A DNA stretch of 64,000 bases, taken from Bradyrhizobium sp. AUGA SZCCT0283. GTDB lineage: Bacteria > Pseudomonadota > Alphaproteobacteria > Rhizobiales > Xanthobacteraceae. The position numbers and the translations under genes are program-made. Positions 1 to 9,038 of this stretch are shown piece after piece; position 1 is the first letter of the stretch, and every line of letters starts with the position of its first letter. Location of the stretch: positions 1-64,000 of the forward strand of contig NZ_JAFCLU010000033.1 in NCBI RefSeq assembly GCF_018130385.1, read 5' to 3'. The notes under the pieces were generated by a model. It did no database searches. It was not told where the DNA came from and worked only from the letters and a program-made list of their open reading frames with translations.

Positions 1-192
1 AGACCGTCGTGTCGACGCGGATCGTCCCTGGTTGCGTGCAGTTTTTGGGGGTGGAAAAACGTATTCACACAGCCTGGACCCATCTCGGACATCGAGCCTG
101 GTCGCAGATGCGGCCGGATGGAAGCCAAGGGTGATATGAAGCATCAGGCTCCAGAATCCGTCGTCCGCGATGGCCACCAACTCCGTCCCCGA
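1..192. other. Left edge, no gene recognised
   Basis: No open frame here has a recognisable protein or a convincing start. It is the 3' flank of the leftward gene that ends at 193, and possibly the edge of something outside the window. Confidence 0.4.
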
Positions 193-945
193 TCAATCGC
201 GCAACAGCACGGCCTTCCGAAGGGTCCGGCTCGAGCCTAAAACGGAGACGAGCCCCAGCGCCATCAGCAGCACGCCAAGCCAGGTTGCCGTCCAGCCCCG
301 CCCGTCGTCGGCCGCCTCGGCGATGGGAAAGACGACCGGCGCGGCCAGAGGCACGGAGGCGGCGACCGCGTCTCTAGCGGCCGGTGCGGCCGTCAGAAGC
401 GTCTCCACGTCGACCTGGCGCGGCGTGCGGTGGTCGGGTGTGAGCTGATCGGTCGCGAGGTTATCGATGGGTGCCGGCGGTGCGAAGGCCGCGGGCCCCG
501 TCGCCAGGACGGAAGCGGCATCAACCACCTTGAGCTCGGGCGCGGTCCGCATCGGCTGAGACGTTTCCGGTGCGGAGCGCAGCAGCTCCGCCCGCGCATC
601 CACGACCGCCTTCCGCTTGCGCCGCGCGGCCTCGTTCTCCTCGGAAGCGGCGACACGCGCCTGCGCGGCGCGATGACGAACCTGCTTCTTCACCGCGATC
701 CCCTCAGCGGCCTGGAACCAGCATTTGCGGTGGCCCTCCAAACGGTAGACCCAGTGCTGGCCGGCCGTCGTCGACTTGCCGGGCCGCGGCAAGCACTCCT
801 CTTCCGCTGCCGCGGAAGCGGGCGCAGTGGCTTGCCGGGGAGCGACATTGAACAAATCGGTAAAAGGATTCGAAGATGCAGGCGATGTCGAGAGACTTGC
901 GAGAAGCACAAAAGCGGCGAAGCAAAATCGCAAATGACCGGACAT
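193..945 (-). CDS. Exported/membrane-anchored hypothetical protein
   Basis: A 250-residue protein with an N-terminal hydrophobic stretch (about residues 8-24) that reads as a signal peptide. An Ala/Pro-rich segment and a short Cys/Trp-containing part follow (about 50-80, with GQHWVYRLEGHRKCWFQ). A basic, charged region comes next (about 85-125). A single hydrophobic helix lies near the C terminus (about 215-240) and is followed by a few basic residues. It is probably periplasmic and tethered at the C terminus. I do not recognise a named domain. Function is unknown. The ATG at 945 begins the signal-like sequence directly, which supports this start. Confidence 0.65.
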   Translation of the reverse strand: MSGHLRFCFAAFVLLASLSTSPASSNPFTDLFNVAPRQATAPASAAAEEECLPRPGKSTTAGQHWVYRLEGHRKCWFQAAEGIAVKKQVRHRAAQARVAASEENEAARRKRKAVVDARAELLRSAPETSQPMRTAPELKVVDAASVLATGPAAFAPPAPIDNLATDQLTPDHRTPRQVDVETLLTAAPAARDAVAASVPLAAPVVFPIAEAADDGRGWTATWLGVLLMALGLVSVLGSSRTLRKAVLLRD

Positions 946-1310
946 GGAAACCCCGGTGTTGCGCCCCCCGCAGCACGACCTTTGGCCGCGACTTGGGTCA
1001 CAATGCGGCTCAAATCTGGCAACGCGGTGGATTCATTCTGGCCCGGAAACGAGACCCGGACCCGAATACTGCACGACAAAGGAATCCAATACTGCGCTCC
1101 GGTCATCATCGAGCCAGTGCCGGACAAACTCTCCCGACGTCGCATATCGGAAGGTGTGTTGAGTATGCCGATAGATGGCCCGACCAAAAGCGCAGCTCAG
1201 CAGCAGGCCTTCACCGGTCACTCTGAATGCACGGGTTTGCGCCCAGCACGTCGCCTTGACGCCGGTTTCCTTTGCGCGAACCAGTATCTGCTGCGCTCGA
1301 AAACGCTACG
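946..1310. other. Intergenic stretch, nothing recognised
   Basis: This lies between two leftward genes. Short open frames on both strands have no recognisable sequence and no good ribosome binding site. It presumably holds the promoter of the gene starting at 945 only in part, since that gene reads leftward from its right side. No strong hairpin or RNA gene was seen. Confidence 0.4.
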
Positions 1311-2576
1311 TTACCGCCGCCCCGGCAGCCACGCTGTATACCCGGCTTCACCGAGCCGCTTCATCACATCTTCCAGATGGACGCGGTCCCGCGTTTCGAT
1401 CACGACTTCCAGCAGCGTGCCCTTGGCCGGCAGGTCGGAGAACGTGCGCTGGTGCGAGACCTCGATGATGTTGGCGCCGGCTTCGGCGAGTAGCGCCGAG
1501 ACCGCGGCCAACTGGCCGGGCCTGTCGACGATGTCGATGGCGATCTGCGTCAGCCGCCCCTCGCGCGCGAGTTCGCGGGTCAGCACCGAGGCGATCAGCC
1601 GCGTATCGATGTTGCCGCCGGTCAGGACGAGGCCGACGTTGCGCCCGGCAAAACGCTCCGGCGCGGCCAGCACCGCGGCAAGGCCCGCGGCGCCGGCGCC
1701 CTCGACCACGGTCTTTTCGATCGCGATCAGCATCGCCACCGCACGCTCGATCTGGTCCTCCGTGACGAGAATGATGTCGTCGACGAGACGGCGGATGATT
1801 TCGGTGGTGATGCGGCCCGGCGCCTTGACGGCGATGCCTTCGGCGAGCGTGTCGCCGCGCATCGGCAGGCTCTCGCCCTTGATGGCGTTGTACATCGAGG
1901 GATAGAGCTGCGCCTGGACGCCGATGATCTGCAACTCCGGCTTCAGCGATTTGGCCGCGACCGCCATGCCGGAAATCAGCCCGCCGCCGCCGATCGGCAC
2001 CACCAGCGTATCGAGCTGCGGCACCGCTGCAAGCATTTCGAGCGCGATGGTGCCCTGCCCCGCGATGACATACGGATCGTCGTAAGGGTGGATCATCGTG
2101 AGGTTCTCTGCCTTGCCATGCGCGCGCGCGAACTCGGCGGCCTCCTCCAGCGTCTTGCCGGAAATGACGATCTCCGCACCGTGACGCCTGGTGTTCTCGA
2201 TCTTCACCATCGGCGTGCCGATCGGCATCACGATGGTGGCGGGAATGCCGAGCCTATGCGCGTGATAGGCCACGCCCTGCGCGTGGTTGCCGGCCGACAT
2301 CGCGATCACGCCGCGCCGCCGCTCGTCGGGCGACAGCGCCAGCAGCCGATTGAGCGCGCCGCGCTCCTTGAAGGTCGAGGTGAACTGCAGGTTCTCGAAT
2401 TTGAGCCAGAGATGGCAGCCGCAGATCTCGCTCAGCGTCTGGCTCTGGTCGCATTCGGTGACGATGACCGAGCTGGAAATGGCAGCGGCCGCGACTCTGA
2501 CATCATCGGGTGTGACGGCAAGGCCTGCTTCGGAAGCGTGTTGGTCCGGCGGGGCGTTTTTGGGGGCTTTCGGCAT
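1311..2576 (-). CDS. ilvA: Threonine ammonia-lyase (threonine dehydratase), catabolic/biosynthetic type with ACT domain
   Basis: PLP enzyme that deaminates L-threonine to 2-oxobutanoate, the first step from threonine to isoleucine; cytosolic. The 421-residue product has the PLP lysine in FTSTFKERG (K70), the substrate loop SAGNHAQG (about 94-101), the phosphate-binding GGGG loop (196-199), and one C-terminal ACT domain (about 342-421) that normally senses an amino acid. One ACT domain and this length fit the shorter IlvA/TdcB-like class rather than the two-ACT enzyme of E. coli. The ATG at 2576 has GAGG about 8 bases upstream. A TTG at 2600 would add eight residues and is less likely. It is divergent from the response regulator gene. 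Confidence 0.9.
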   Translation of the reverse strand: MPKAPKNAPPDQHASEAGLAVTPDDVRVAAAAISSSVIVTECDQSQTLSEICGCHLWLKFENLQFTSTFKERGALNRLLALSPDERRRGVIAMSAGNHAQGVAYHAHRLGIPATIVMPIGTPMVKIENTRRHGAEIVISGKTLEEAAEFARAHGKAENLTMIHPYDDPYVIAGQGTIALEMLAAVPQLDTLVVPIGGGGLISGMAVAAKSLKPELQIIGVQAQLYPSMYNAIKGESLPMRGDTLAEGIAVKAPGRITTEIIRRLVDDIILVTEDQIERAVAMLIAIEKTVVEGAGAAGLAAVLAAPERFAGRNVGLVLTGGNIDTRLIASVLTRELAREGRLTQIAIDIVDRPGQLAAVSALLAEAGANIIEVSHQRTFSDLPAKGTLLEVVIETRDRVHLEDVMKRLGEAGYTAWLPGRR

Positions 2577-2736
2577 ATGGCGGGCCTCATTGGGAGGCAA
2601 TCGTATAAGCCTTTTCCGCCGGACGCGCCTCCTCCGAATCTCGTAAAATCCCGCCCCATGAACATGGGTGTCGCAAAAAGCCGCCGCGGCGTTACACTTG
2701 GCTAGGGTCGCAGGGACAGGCGGCCGGAGTTTTCAG

Positions 2737-3414
2737 ATGAATTCATTGAGCGATGGGCCGAAGGCGGAGGCCATCACGGTCGTGCTGGTCGAGGACGACG
2801 CGCCGACGCTTTGGCGGCTGCAGGACGCGCTGGCCAAGGCCGGATATCAGGTCAGGGCCGCAGGGACACTCACGGAAGCCCGCGCCTGTCTGGCGCAAGG
2901 TGCGCCAAAGGTGCTGCTGACCGACCTTCAACTGCCTGATGGCCATGGCGTGGATCTGATCCGGGAAACGCGGCAGCGCTTTCCCGACACCGAGATCATG
3001 GTGATTTCGATCCTTGGCGATGAGGAAAGCGTGATCTCGGCGATCACCGTCGGCGCAACGGGCTATCTGCTCAAGGACGCGTTCCCGACCGATATCGCCG
3101 CCACCGTGCGCGATCTCGTCGCCGGGCATTCGCCGATCTCGGCCTCGATCGCGCGCTTCATCGTGCGGCGAACCCAGAGCTCGCCCGAGCCCCCGCCCGG
3201 CCCCGCGCTCAACACCGCCAAACTGACGCCGCGCGAAATCGACATCCTCTGGGGCATCGCCAAGGGATTCAGCTACGCCGAGATCGCCAGCCATCTCGGC
3301 CTGTCGCGTCAGACCGTGCCCGGGCATATCAAGAACATCTATCGCAAGCTCGAGGTTCACACCCGGGGCGAAGCGGTGTTCGAGGCGGTCCAGCAAGGCT
3401 TGATAAAGTTGTGA
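2737..3414 (+). CDS. Two-component response regulator, NarL/LuxR family
   Basis: A 225-residue DNA-binding regulator. The receiver domain (about 13-130) has the acidic pair ED (19-20), the phospho-acceptor D63 in LLTDLQLPDG, and a late conserved Lys in GYLLKDAF. A LuxR-type helix-turn-helix follows (about 160-225: LTPREIDILWGIAKGFSYAE). The recognition helix reads RQTVPGHIKNIYRKL, where most relatives have TVK.HI, so a Pro-Gly replaces the usual pair. The gene overlaps the next by four bases (GTGA), so kinase and regulator are translated together. The ATG at 2737 starts next to the receiver; an upstream start at 2668 would add a tail unlike the family. Confidence 0.88.
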   Translation: MNSLSDGPKAEAITVVLVEDDAPTLWRLQDALAKAGYQVRAAGTLTEARACLAQGAPKVLLTDLQLPDGHGVDLIRETRQRFPDTEIMVISILGDEESVISAITVGATGYLLKDAFPTDIAATVRDLVAGHSPISASIARFIVRRTQSSPEPPPGPALNTAKLTPREIDILWGIAKGFSYAEIASHLGLSRQTVPGHIKNIYRKLEVHTRGEAVFEAVQQGLIKL

Positions 3415-5372
3415 ACGACCACGACGAGGACGCGACGGCGGAACAACTGCCCGCCCGCGAACGGCGGCGGCTGCAGACGTCCCGCCTGGTCCAATACCTG
3501 TTGCTGCAGGCGCTGATCGTGGCCGCATGCATCTTCGCGCTGCGGCAGTCGCTTCCCGGACCTCCCGCCCAGTATCAGGTCACGGCGTTCCAGCTCACCG
3601 AAGCCGGGGTCGAGCGCGCGGTGACGCTGCCGTATTTCTCTCCGTTGCGGAATGCGATGAACGATCCGCCCCGCTTCACGGGACACTTCGTTCGCGCGGC
3701 CGGCGAGGCCGCGCGGGCCTGGTCGGTGTTTGTGCCGCGGTTCACCAACGGCGTCGAGGTCACCGTCAACGGCGTCGTGATCCTCGACAGCCGGCGCGAT
3801 CCCGTCGCCAACCGTCCCGACCGCAACACACCGCAAATCGCGGTGATCCCCGCGTCGGTGCTGCACGACGGCGCCAACGAGGTTTCGGTCAGATTGTTCA
3901 TCTGGGGCCCGATCTCCGGATTCCTGGACCGCATCTGGGTCGGCCCGGACGAGCTGTTGCGTCCGAGCTATAATCTGAGAACGCTGATCTTCGTTACCTT
4001 GCCGGTGGTGTTCTCGTCCTGGCAGGCGATTCTCGCGGTCATCCTGGGAATCATGTGGGTGATGCGGCGCCATGAGCCGGCCTATGGCGTTCTGGCCGCG
4101 GCAATGGCGGTGGGTGTCGGGCAGGCGTTCCTGCAAACGCCGATGGGCGAGACGCCGTTTTCCCGGCTCAACGTGATCCTGATTTCTTCGGCTCCGATTG
4201 AAAGCGGACTGGTGCTGACATTTGCGCTGCTGTTCTCGGGCTGGAAATGGCATCGCTACGGCTGGATCATTTTCATTCCCGGCGCGCTGCTGGCGCTGGC
4301 CGGCCTGTTCGGAAACCAGACGATGGTGCGCGCGCTGTTCCTGTATCTCGCCGTGCCGATGGTTGGCGTCTCCCTTCTCATCATGGCCGTCGTCACCGCC
4401 CGCTCGATGCTGAAGCGGCGGAATGTCGCCAGCCTGCTGCTCGGCTGCGCGGTCACGATCATGCTGACCTGCTGGATCGTCGACCTGCTCTCGGTATTTC
4501 AGATGATGCCCAATCGCATCTTCACCGCGCGGCTGTCCTATTCGGCGATGCTGGTCGCGATCGGCGCGGGGCTGACCTGGCGGTTCGCCCGCGCGCTGAA
4601 CCAGGTCGACGGCTTTGCCGGCCGCCTCGTCACCCAGGTGCGCGAGGCGGAAGAGAAGCTGAAGGCCAGCTTCGCCCGCGAGGAGGAGCGCGCCCGCGCC
4701 GCCGCGCTGGCGCGCGAGCGCACGCGGCTGATGCGCGACCTGCATGACGGGCTCGGCGGCCAGCTCGTCAGCATCGTGGCCTTGAGCGAACGCGGCAATG
4801 GCAGCGCGGGAATCGGCGATGCCGCGCGCGCGGCGCTGAAAGATCTGCGCCTCGTCATCGACTCCATGGACGACATCGGCGGCGATCTGATGCTGGCGCT
4901 GGGGTCATGGCGCGAACGCGCGATGGCACAGCTGCGTCCGCATGACATCGCGCTCGACTGGCGCGCGGTCACCCCGCAAGGCCTGCCGGTACATCCCGAA
5001 CTGCGGCCATGGCATGTGATCCAGATCGTGCGGCTGCTCGATGAAGCCGTGACCAACGCGGTCAAGCATGCCTATGCGCGGCGCATCACGGTGAGGATCG
5101 AGACGCTCGCAGGCGCCGATGGCCTCGACCGCGGCTGCATCACCGTCGAGGACGACGGCCAGGGTTTTGAGATCACGTCGGATGGTGCGGCGGCAGGCGC
5201 GATAAAGGCGGCGCGCGGCTTGCGCAACATGCGAAGCCGCGCGGCGCGCTGCGGCGCGGAGCTGGAACTGAGCTCCTGCACCCAAGGGACTGATCAAGGG
5301 GACCATCAAGGCACGCGCGTGAGACTGACATTGCCCCACCGCTTCCCCGACAGCGACGGCGCTGCCGGTTAG
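3411..5372 (+). CDS. Membrane sensor histidine kinase (HisKA_3/HATPase type, 7TM-like sensor)
   Basis: Partner kinase of the upstream regulator; 653 residues, GTG start overlapping the regulator's stop. One N-terminal membrane helix (about 24-46) is followed by a periplasmic segment (about 50-185) with a jellyroll-like look (FTNGVEVTVNGVVILDS). Seven or so membrane helices follow (about 195-395), then a charged coiled coil (about 405-435). The HisKA_3 dimerisation box RDLHDGLGG has the phospho-acceptor H445. The ATPase has its N box LLDEAVTNAVKHA (about 542-554), the G1 box DDGQGFE (about 580) and GLRNMRSRA. This order resembles 7TMR-DISM kinases, which sense extracellular ligands. The ligand here is unknown. 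Confidence 0.88.
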   Translation: MNDHDEDATAEQLPARERRRLQTSRLVQYLLLQALIVAACIFALRQSLPGPPAQYQVTAFQLTEAGVERAVTLPYFSPLRNAMNDPPRFTGHFVRAAGEAARAWSVFVPRFTNGVEVTVNGVVILDSRRDPVANRPDRNTPQIAVIPASVLHDGANEVSVRLFIWGPISGFLDRIWVGPDELLRPSYNLRTLIFVTLPVVFSSWQAILAVILGIMWVMRRHEPAYGVLAAAMAVGVGQAFLQTPMGETPFSRLNVILISSAPIESGLVLTFALLFSGWKWHRYGWIIFIPGALLALAGLFGNQTMVRALFLYLAVPMVGVSLLIMAVVTARSMLKRRNVASLLLGCAVTIMLTCWIVDLLSVFQMMPNRIFTARLSYSAMLVAIGAGLTWRFARALNQVDGFAGRLVTQVREAEEKLKASFAREEERARAAALARERTRLMRDLHDGLGGQLVSIVALSERGNGSAGIGDAARAALKDLRLVIDSMDDIGGDLMLALGSWRERAMAQLRPHDIALDWRAVTPQGLPVHPELRPWHVIQIVRLLDEAVTNAVKHAYARRITVRIETLAGADGLDRGCITVEDDGQGFEITSDGAAAGAIKAARGLRNMRSRAARCGAELELSSCTQGTDQGDHQGTRVRLTLPHRFPDSDGAAG

Positions 5373-5430
5373 AGTGGAATGGGTTGGAGCCGGATCGATT
5401 CGCGGTCAGTGCGAAGCATTAACGATCTCG

Positions 5431-5561
5431 TGTCCCGGACGCAGTTCAGATACCCCTCGGCGATACACGAGAGGGTCCAGACACAAATTGCGAAAACAAC
5501 CCCATGCAAAGTAGAATGAGCCCCGGCTCGCAGCACTCACGTCGCTTGCGTCCGGGGCACG
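5431..5561. repeat. Degenerate inverted intergenic repeat
   Basis: The arms TGTCCCGGACGC (5431-5442) and GCGTCCGGGGCACG (from 5548) are nearly complementary across about 105 bases. Such arms are typical of the dispersed palindromic repeats seen elsewhere in this window. It lies between convergent genes. Confidence 0.4.
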
Positions 5562-5614
5562 GGATGGTCCGCCGTCTTGGCCCAACCTGATCCTGCTCTA
5601 GCCTACGTTTTGGC

Positions 5615-5899
5615 TCAGCGGCGGCCGACGCGATTGACCGGACCGCCGCGGTTCATCGGCGTGCCGGGACGGACGCCGACGCCGGGAGCACCGACGCCGA
5701 CAGCGCCGACGCCGACGACCGGTGTAGCGACCACCGCGACCGGCGTCGGCCGCGCCACGCAACCCTTCGGCACGCCGACCGTCTTGCAGTAAACCACCGC
5801 AGCCTGGGCCGAACTCACACCGCCCAGCGCGAACGAAGCCACGGCCGAGAACGCCGCAAGCGTCAGACCAGCGCTCAGCCAACCTGTCTTCTTCAACAT
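5615..5899 (-). CDS. Small secreted Gly/Val/Pro-rich hypothetical protein
   Basis: A 94-residue product. Residues 1-34 form a classic signal peptide ending in AQA, followed by AVVYCKTVGVPKGCVARP with two Cys. The rest is a low-complexity run of Val-Gly-Ala-Pro repeats and a basic Arg/Asn tail. GGGAGAG lies about 8 bases before the ATG. The mature protein is about 60 residues and would be periplasmic or extracellular. No family or function is recognised. The G/V repeat codons could expand or contract readily. Confidence 0.65.
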   Translation of the reverse strand: MLKKTGWLSAGLTLAAFSAVASFALGGVSSAQAAVVYCKTVGVPKGCVARPTPVAVVATPVVGVGAVGVGAPGVGVRPGTPMNRGGPVNRVGRR

Positions 5900-6142
5900 C
5901 TGTCATCTCTCCCGAATTGGGCGTGCAGCTCTTTGCGATGTGCCGATCGGTCACCGCAGCCGACGCGAGATGTACATGGTCCATCGGAGGGCGCGGCAAC
6001 ATCCCATGAAAATGGTGTGGGCGTGCGCGCAGGCGTTTGCAGGGCCGATTTCCGACGCCATGAACATGGCATGGACCACGGGCGCAACCTCGACGAGCTT
6101 CCGCGCGCTTTCAACCCTCACATTCCCGTCGAAAGGTGATCC

Positions 6143-6379
6143 ATGAAAAAATCAATCCACGTCCCGGCCGCCGCGCTGATCCTGTCGCTCGCCGCCGGCT
6201 CGCTGGCTCAGGCGCAATCCGGACCGAGCCCCCAGGAGCAGATGGCCTGCCGTTCGGATGCCGGAAAATTCTGCGCCGAACATATCGGCAAGCCGCCGCA
6301 GATGAATGCCTGCCTGAAGGCGAACAAGGAGAAGCTGTCGGACGGCTGCCGCAAGGTGGTGGAATCGCGCGGCGGGTAG
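6143..6379 (+). CDS. Small periplasmic cysteine-rich protein
   Basis: A 78-residue protein with a signal peptide (1-24, ending AQA). Four Cys follow in the mature part in a pattern (C.SDAGKFC...MNACLKANKEKLSDGC) that resembles one cysteine-rich GLG1-type repeat. Such small secreted proteins are common in Bradyrhizobiaceae; their role is not known. The four Cys could form two disulfides. It stands alone between oppositely oriented genes. Confidence 0.7.
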   Translation: MKKSIHVPAAALILSLAAGSLAQAQSGPSPQEQMACRSDAGKFCAEHIGKPPQMNACLKANKEKLSDGCRKVVESRGG

Positions 6380-6425
6380 AAACCTGCCGCAAGGATCGTC
6401 AAGAGGATCGTCCCGGGAAGGCCCG

Positions 6426-7082
6426 TCAATCCTGATCGAACAGCCTGATGCGGCGCGTCTCGATCCTCACCGGCTCGGCAGCGAAGAACTGCCGCGGCTC
6501 GGTCACTTCCCGGACTCGCTCTTCGACCGCCTCGAGTTCCTGCTCACGGGGCTGCTTCAAGCGGCGCTTGTCTGCCCATTGCTGTCGCCGTTCGGCGCGC
6601 CGCTTTTCGGCCTCTGCGCGTTTGATGTCGGCATCGCGAGACCTGGCGAAGGCGTCCCGAGGCGCGGCGGTCTTTTCGTCGGCCTGGTCGGCGGGCTTCG
6701 AAGGTTGCTGCGGTGACTGTACGGGTTGCGCGGCCGCCACATTGTTGGTGGCCTTCTCTTCAGCAGAAGGAGCATTGGCGGAGAGCCCGGCCGCCTGTGT
6801 TTGCGACGGGGGCTGTTGCGTTTGCGGCTGTTGCTGCGTTTGCGTCTGCGGCTGTTGCTGTGCCTGCGCGGCAGCGGGTTTCGTCGCAGTCACATGCGGC
6901 ACCGGCTCCGCTGGTGCCGTCGAGACGGATATCGGCTCCGCCGACATTCTGCGTTCCAGCTTGGAGACCGCCTGCGTAGGCGGGCTGGCAATATTCGCAG
7001 CCAGATAGCCTCCGCCGAGACCAGCGGCGACCGCCACGATCACGGTTCCCACGCCTGCAAAATAAGCCGTCGATGTCCGCAT
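6426..7082 (-). CDS. Membrane-anchored Gln/Pro-rich hypothetical protein
   Basis: A 218-residue protein with one N-terminal membrane helix (about 7-30, VGTVIVAVAAGLGGGYLAA). A long low-complexity segment rich in Gln, Pro, Ala and Thr follows (about 70-130, TQTQQQPQTQQPPSQTQ). A highly charged Arg/Lys/Glu stretch comes next (about 140-200), probably helical. It would hang from the inner membrane into the periplasm. No enzymatic domain is visible. The Q/P run is coded by a CAG/CAA-like repeat and may vary in length between strains. Confidence 0.65.
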   Translation of the reverse strand: MRTSTAYFAGVGTVIVAVAAGLGGGYLAANIASPPTQAVSKLERRMSAEPISVSTAPAEPVPHVTATKPAAAQAQQQPQTQTQQQPQTQQPPSQTQAAGLSANAPSAEEKATNNVAAAQPVQSPQQPSKPADQADEKTAAPRDAFARSRDADIKRAEAEKRRAERRQQWADKRRLKQPREQELEAVEERVREVTEPRQFFAAEPVRIETRRIRLFDQD

Positions 7083-7190
7083 GGTTCGGCTCCCTCATCC
7101 ACGCGGGCAACGCGTTGAATGGGCCGATGTTCCGGCACGGTATTGTGAGGAAATTGGAACCGGTAGCACTGCAATCGCAGCGCTCGCCGC

Positions 7191-7871
7191 TCAGATCATC
7201 GCGGCGACTTTTTCCAGACCGATGATGCGGGCGAGCGAACGGACTTCGCTCTTCTGGTCTTCACGCAGCTGGAACAAGAGCGGCATCGCCGCCGATTTCA
7301 ACTGCTGGACTTCTGCGGATTCGGGATCGATCGGCACGCCCGAAGCATTCGGGTTGGCCTGCCGGCCCGCATGAATCTTGCGGGCGACGGCGCGCAGCGC
7401 GCTTTCCACGGGCGGCCAGTAGGATTCCTGAGAGGAGGACAGTTTCAGACGGTCCTTGATTCCGGCGATCTGGACGTCGCTCAGCAGCGCGTAGTTTTTC
7501 TGCGGCTGGGGTTTTGCGACAGCCTTGGGCTTCGGCGGCACAGCCTGTGCCGCGGCAGGCGCGACCTCCTTCGGCAGCCCGATATCGACAGGGGCGGTCG
7601 ACGCATAGGCCTGGCGCAACGGCTCGCTCAACGCCGCGGTGGTCTGCGGCGATTCGTAGGCCGCCAGCGCGTAGCTCACGACGGCCAGCCGGTCCTTCTT
7701 GTTTTCCCTGTTCGAAACCGGCGCCTGGGCGGCAACAGCAGACGCGGCAGCCAGCTGGGGCGGCGCCGCAGGTACGCTGTCGCGGCCGAGAATGGCAGTA
7801 GCGGCGGCGCCGACCACGAGAAAGCCGATCAGCGCAACGATGGTCATCGTTTTGGTCAAAAAGGTCTCCAT
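7191..7871 (-). CDS. Membrane-anchored hypothetical protein with a Spy-like helical C-terminal part
   Basis: A 226-residue protein starting at ATG 7871. A hydrophobic anchor (about 5-27) is followed by a disordered Ala/Pro segment. A helical C-terminal half (about 120-226) contains LSDVQIAGIKDRLKLSSSQ and EVQQLKSAAMPLLFQLREDQ. The L..S.Q..YW pattern is reminiscent of LTXXQ/Spy-type periplasmic proteins, but the match is weak. A TTG at 7913 would add 14 residues. Function is unknown. It sits among other small envelope proteins. Confidence 0.6.
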   Translation of the reverse strand: METFLTKTMTIVALIGFLVVGAAATAILGRDSVPAAPPQLAAASAVAAQAPVSNRENKKDRLAVVSYALAAYESPQTTAALSEPLRQAYASTAPVDIGLPKEVAPAAAQAVPPKPKAVAKPQPQKNYALLSDVQIAGIKDRLKLSSSQESYWPPVESALRAVARKIHAGRQANPNASGVPIDPESAEVQQLKSAAMPLLFQLREDQKSEVRSLARIIGLEKVAAMI

Positions 7872-7988
7872 TCCCGCCGACGTTTGGCCCTTTTGCCGAA
7901 AACTGGACGACAATTGAGGCGTTACGATGCCGATCGGAGCCGTAACGCGATCAAAAAACTGGGGAAATCGTCCCGAAACAGCCCGGAA

Positions 7989-8234
7989 TCAAGCCGCCGC
8001 GGCCAATTCGTAGGCCTCCTGGATATCGGCAACGATATCGGACGCCTCCCACAGGGCGTCGGGGGCGACCGCCTGCAGTGTGACGGTCCAGTTGGCCTTG
8101 CGGTTGCGGGGCATGCTGACGACGTCGAATTCGATACCGCGGCACAGCGGATGCCGATCGAGCGCAAACATCACCCGCCGCCGGATCTCCTCGAGGGTCG
8201 CTGAGGTTTTGCCAAAATACCGGTCCAGATCCAT
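7989..8234 (-). CDS. Small hypothetical protein
   Basis: An 81-residue soluble protein (MDLDRYFGKTSATLEEIRRR...) with mixed helix/strand character and no signal peptide or membrane segment. The ATG at 8234 follows a purine-rich GGGGGCGCGGA. An upstream start at 8282 would add a basic Gly/Arg tail encoded by GC-rich DNA and is less likely. No known domain is recognised. Confidence 0.55.
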   Translation of the reverse strand: MDLDRYFGKTSATLEEIRRRVMFALDRHPLCRGIEFDVVSMPRNRKANWTVTLQAVAPDALWEASDIVADIQEAYELAAAA

Positions 8235-8384
8235 TCCGCGCCCCCTCGGTTTGCCGCCGGGCCGGCCGTGGCGGCCGACCATCCTCTGGGGCTATTGTTG
8301 GGGCTGATATGGTTAACGGCGCGTTAAGCCTCGTAATGGCACGGGCCGGGACCTAAAGCGAACGGCGGAGCGGAACAGCCCGGC

Positions 8385-9038
8385 ATGGCTGAAACGACAC
8401 CTCAGACGACAACGGCCGCGACCGGGCCGTCGGTCCGCGCCGCGCTGGCGGCGGCCGTCGCGATTTCAGCCTTCACGCTGTCGGTCGCGACCTTCGAACT
8501 GGCGATGGCGGACTGGCCGTCCGGCTTCGTCCTGCTCGTGGTGGTGCCGCTGATGGCGCTCGTGTTCTTCGGCTGCGTCGTGTGGTCGGCGACGCTGCTG
8601 CTCCGAATCCGAAAAAGCGGACTGAGGTTCGCCCTCCCCTTTCTGATCTGCGCGTTGACGCTTGCCGCGCTGGTCTACGCGCCGCTGCAGCAAATCGCCC
8701 TGCAGCAGAATTTCGACTGGCACCGCAAGACTCGCGAGCGGATCGTGGCGCGGGTCGAGGCCGGCGAACTCAAACCCAATGTCAGCCACAACGAAAACCT
8801 GATCGCGCTCGGCGACCGCGAACCCAACGTTTCCGCAGGCGGCAACGACATCGTCGTCGATCAGGCCGATGAAGGCGTCTATGTGCTGTTTTTGACCTCA
8901 CGCGGCCTAAAACACTATTTCACCGGCTTCCTGCGCGTGCCGCCGGGCGGCGATCCCGAAAAGTTCTTCGAGTTCGGGGACAAGCCGCCGAGCCAGTTCG
9001 TCCGCTACGACAAGGACTGGTATTTCGTGGCGAATTAG
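8385..9038 (+). CDS. Inner-membrane hypothetical protein
   Basis: A 217-residue protein with three hydrophobic helices in its first half (about 15-35, 45-70, 80-105). A soluble C-terminal half follows, with GEL.PNVSHNENLIALGDREPNVS and ending in RVPPGGDPEKFFEFGDK...YDKDWYFVAN. The soluble part probably faces the periplasm. No domain is recognised. It overlaps the convergent MscS gene by four bases at the stop codons (9035-9038). Confidence 0.65.
   Translation: MAETTPQTTTAATGPSVRAALAAAVAISAFTLSVATFELAMADWPSGFVLLVVVPLMALVFFGCVVWSATLLLRIRKSGLRFALPFLICALTLAALVYAPLQQIALQQNFDWHRKTRERIVARVEAGELKPNVSHNENLIALGDREPNVSAGGNDIVVDQADEGVYVLFLTSRGLKHYFTGFLRVPPGGDPEKFFEFGDKPPSQFVRYDKDWYFVAN

Noticed and set aside
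3357..4745. A 462-codon minus-strand frame
   Set aside because: Shadow of the sensor kinase gene; strongly biased composition and no recognisable domain.
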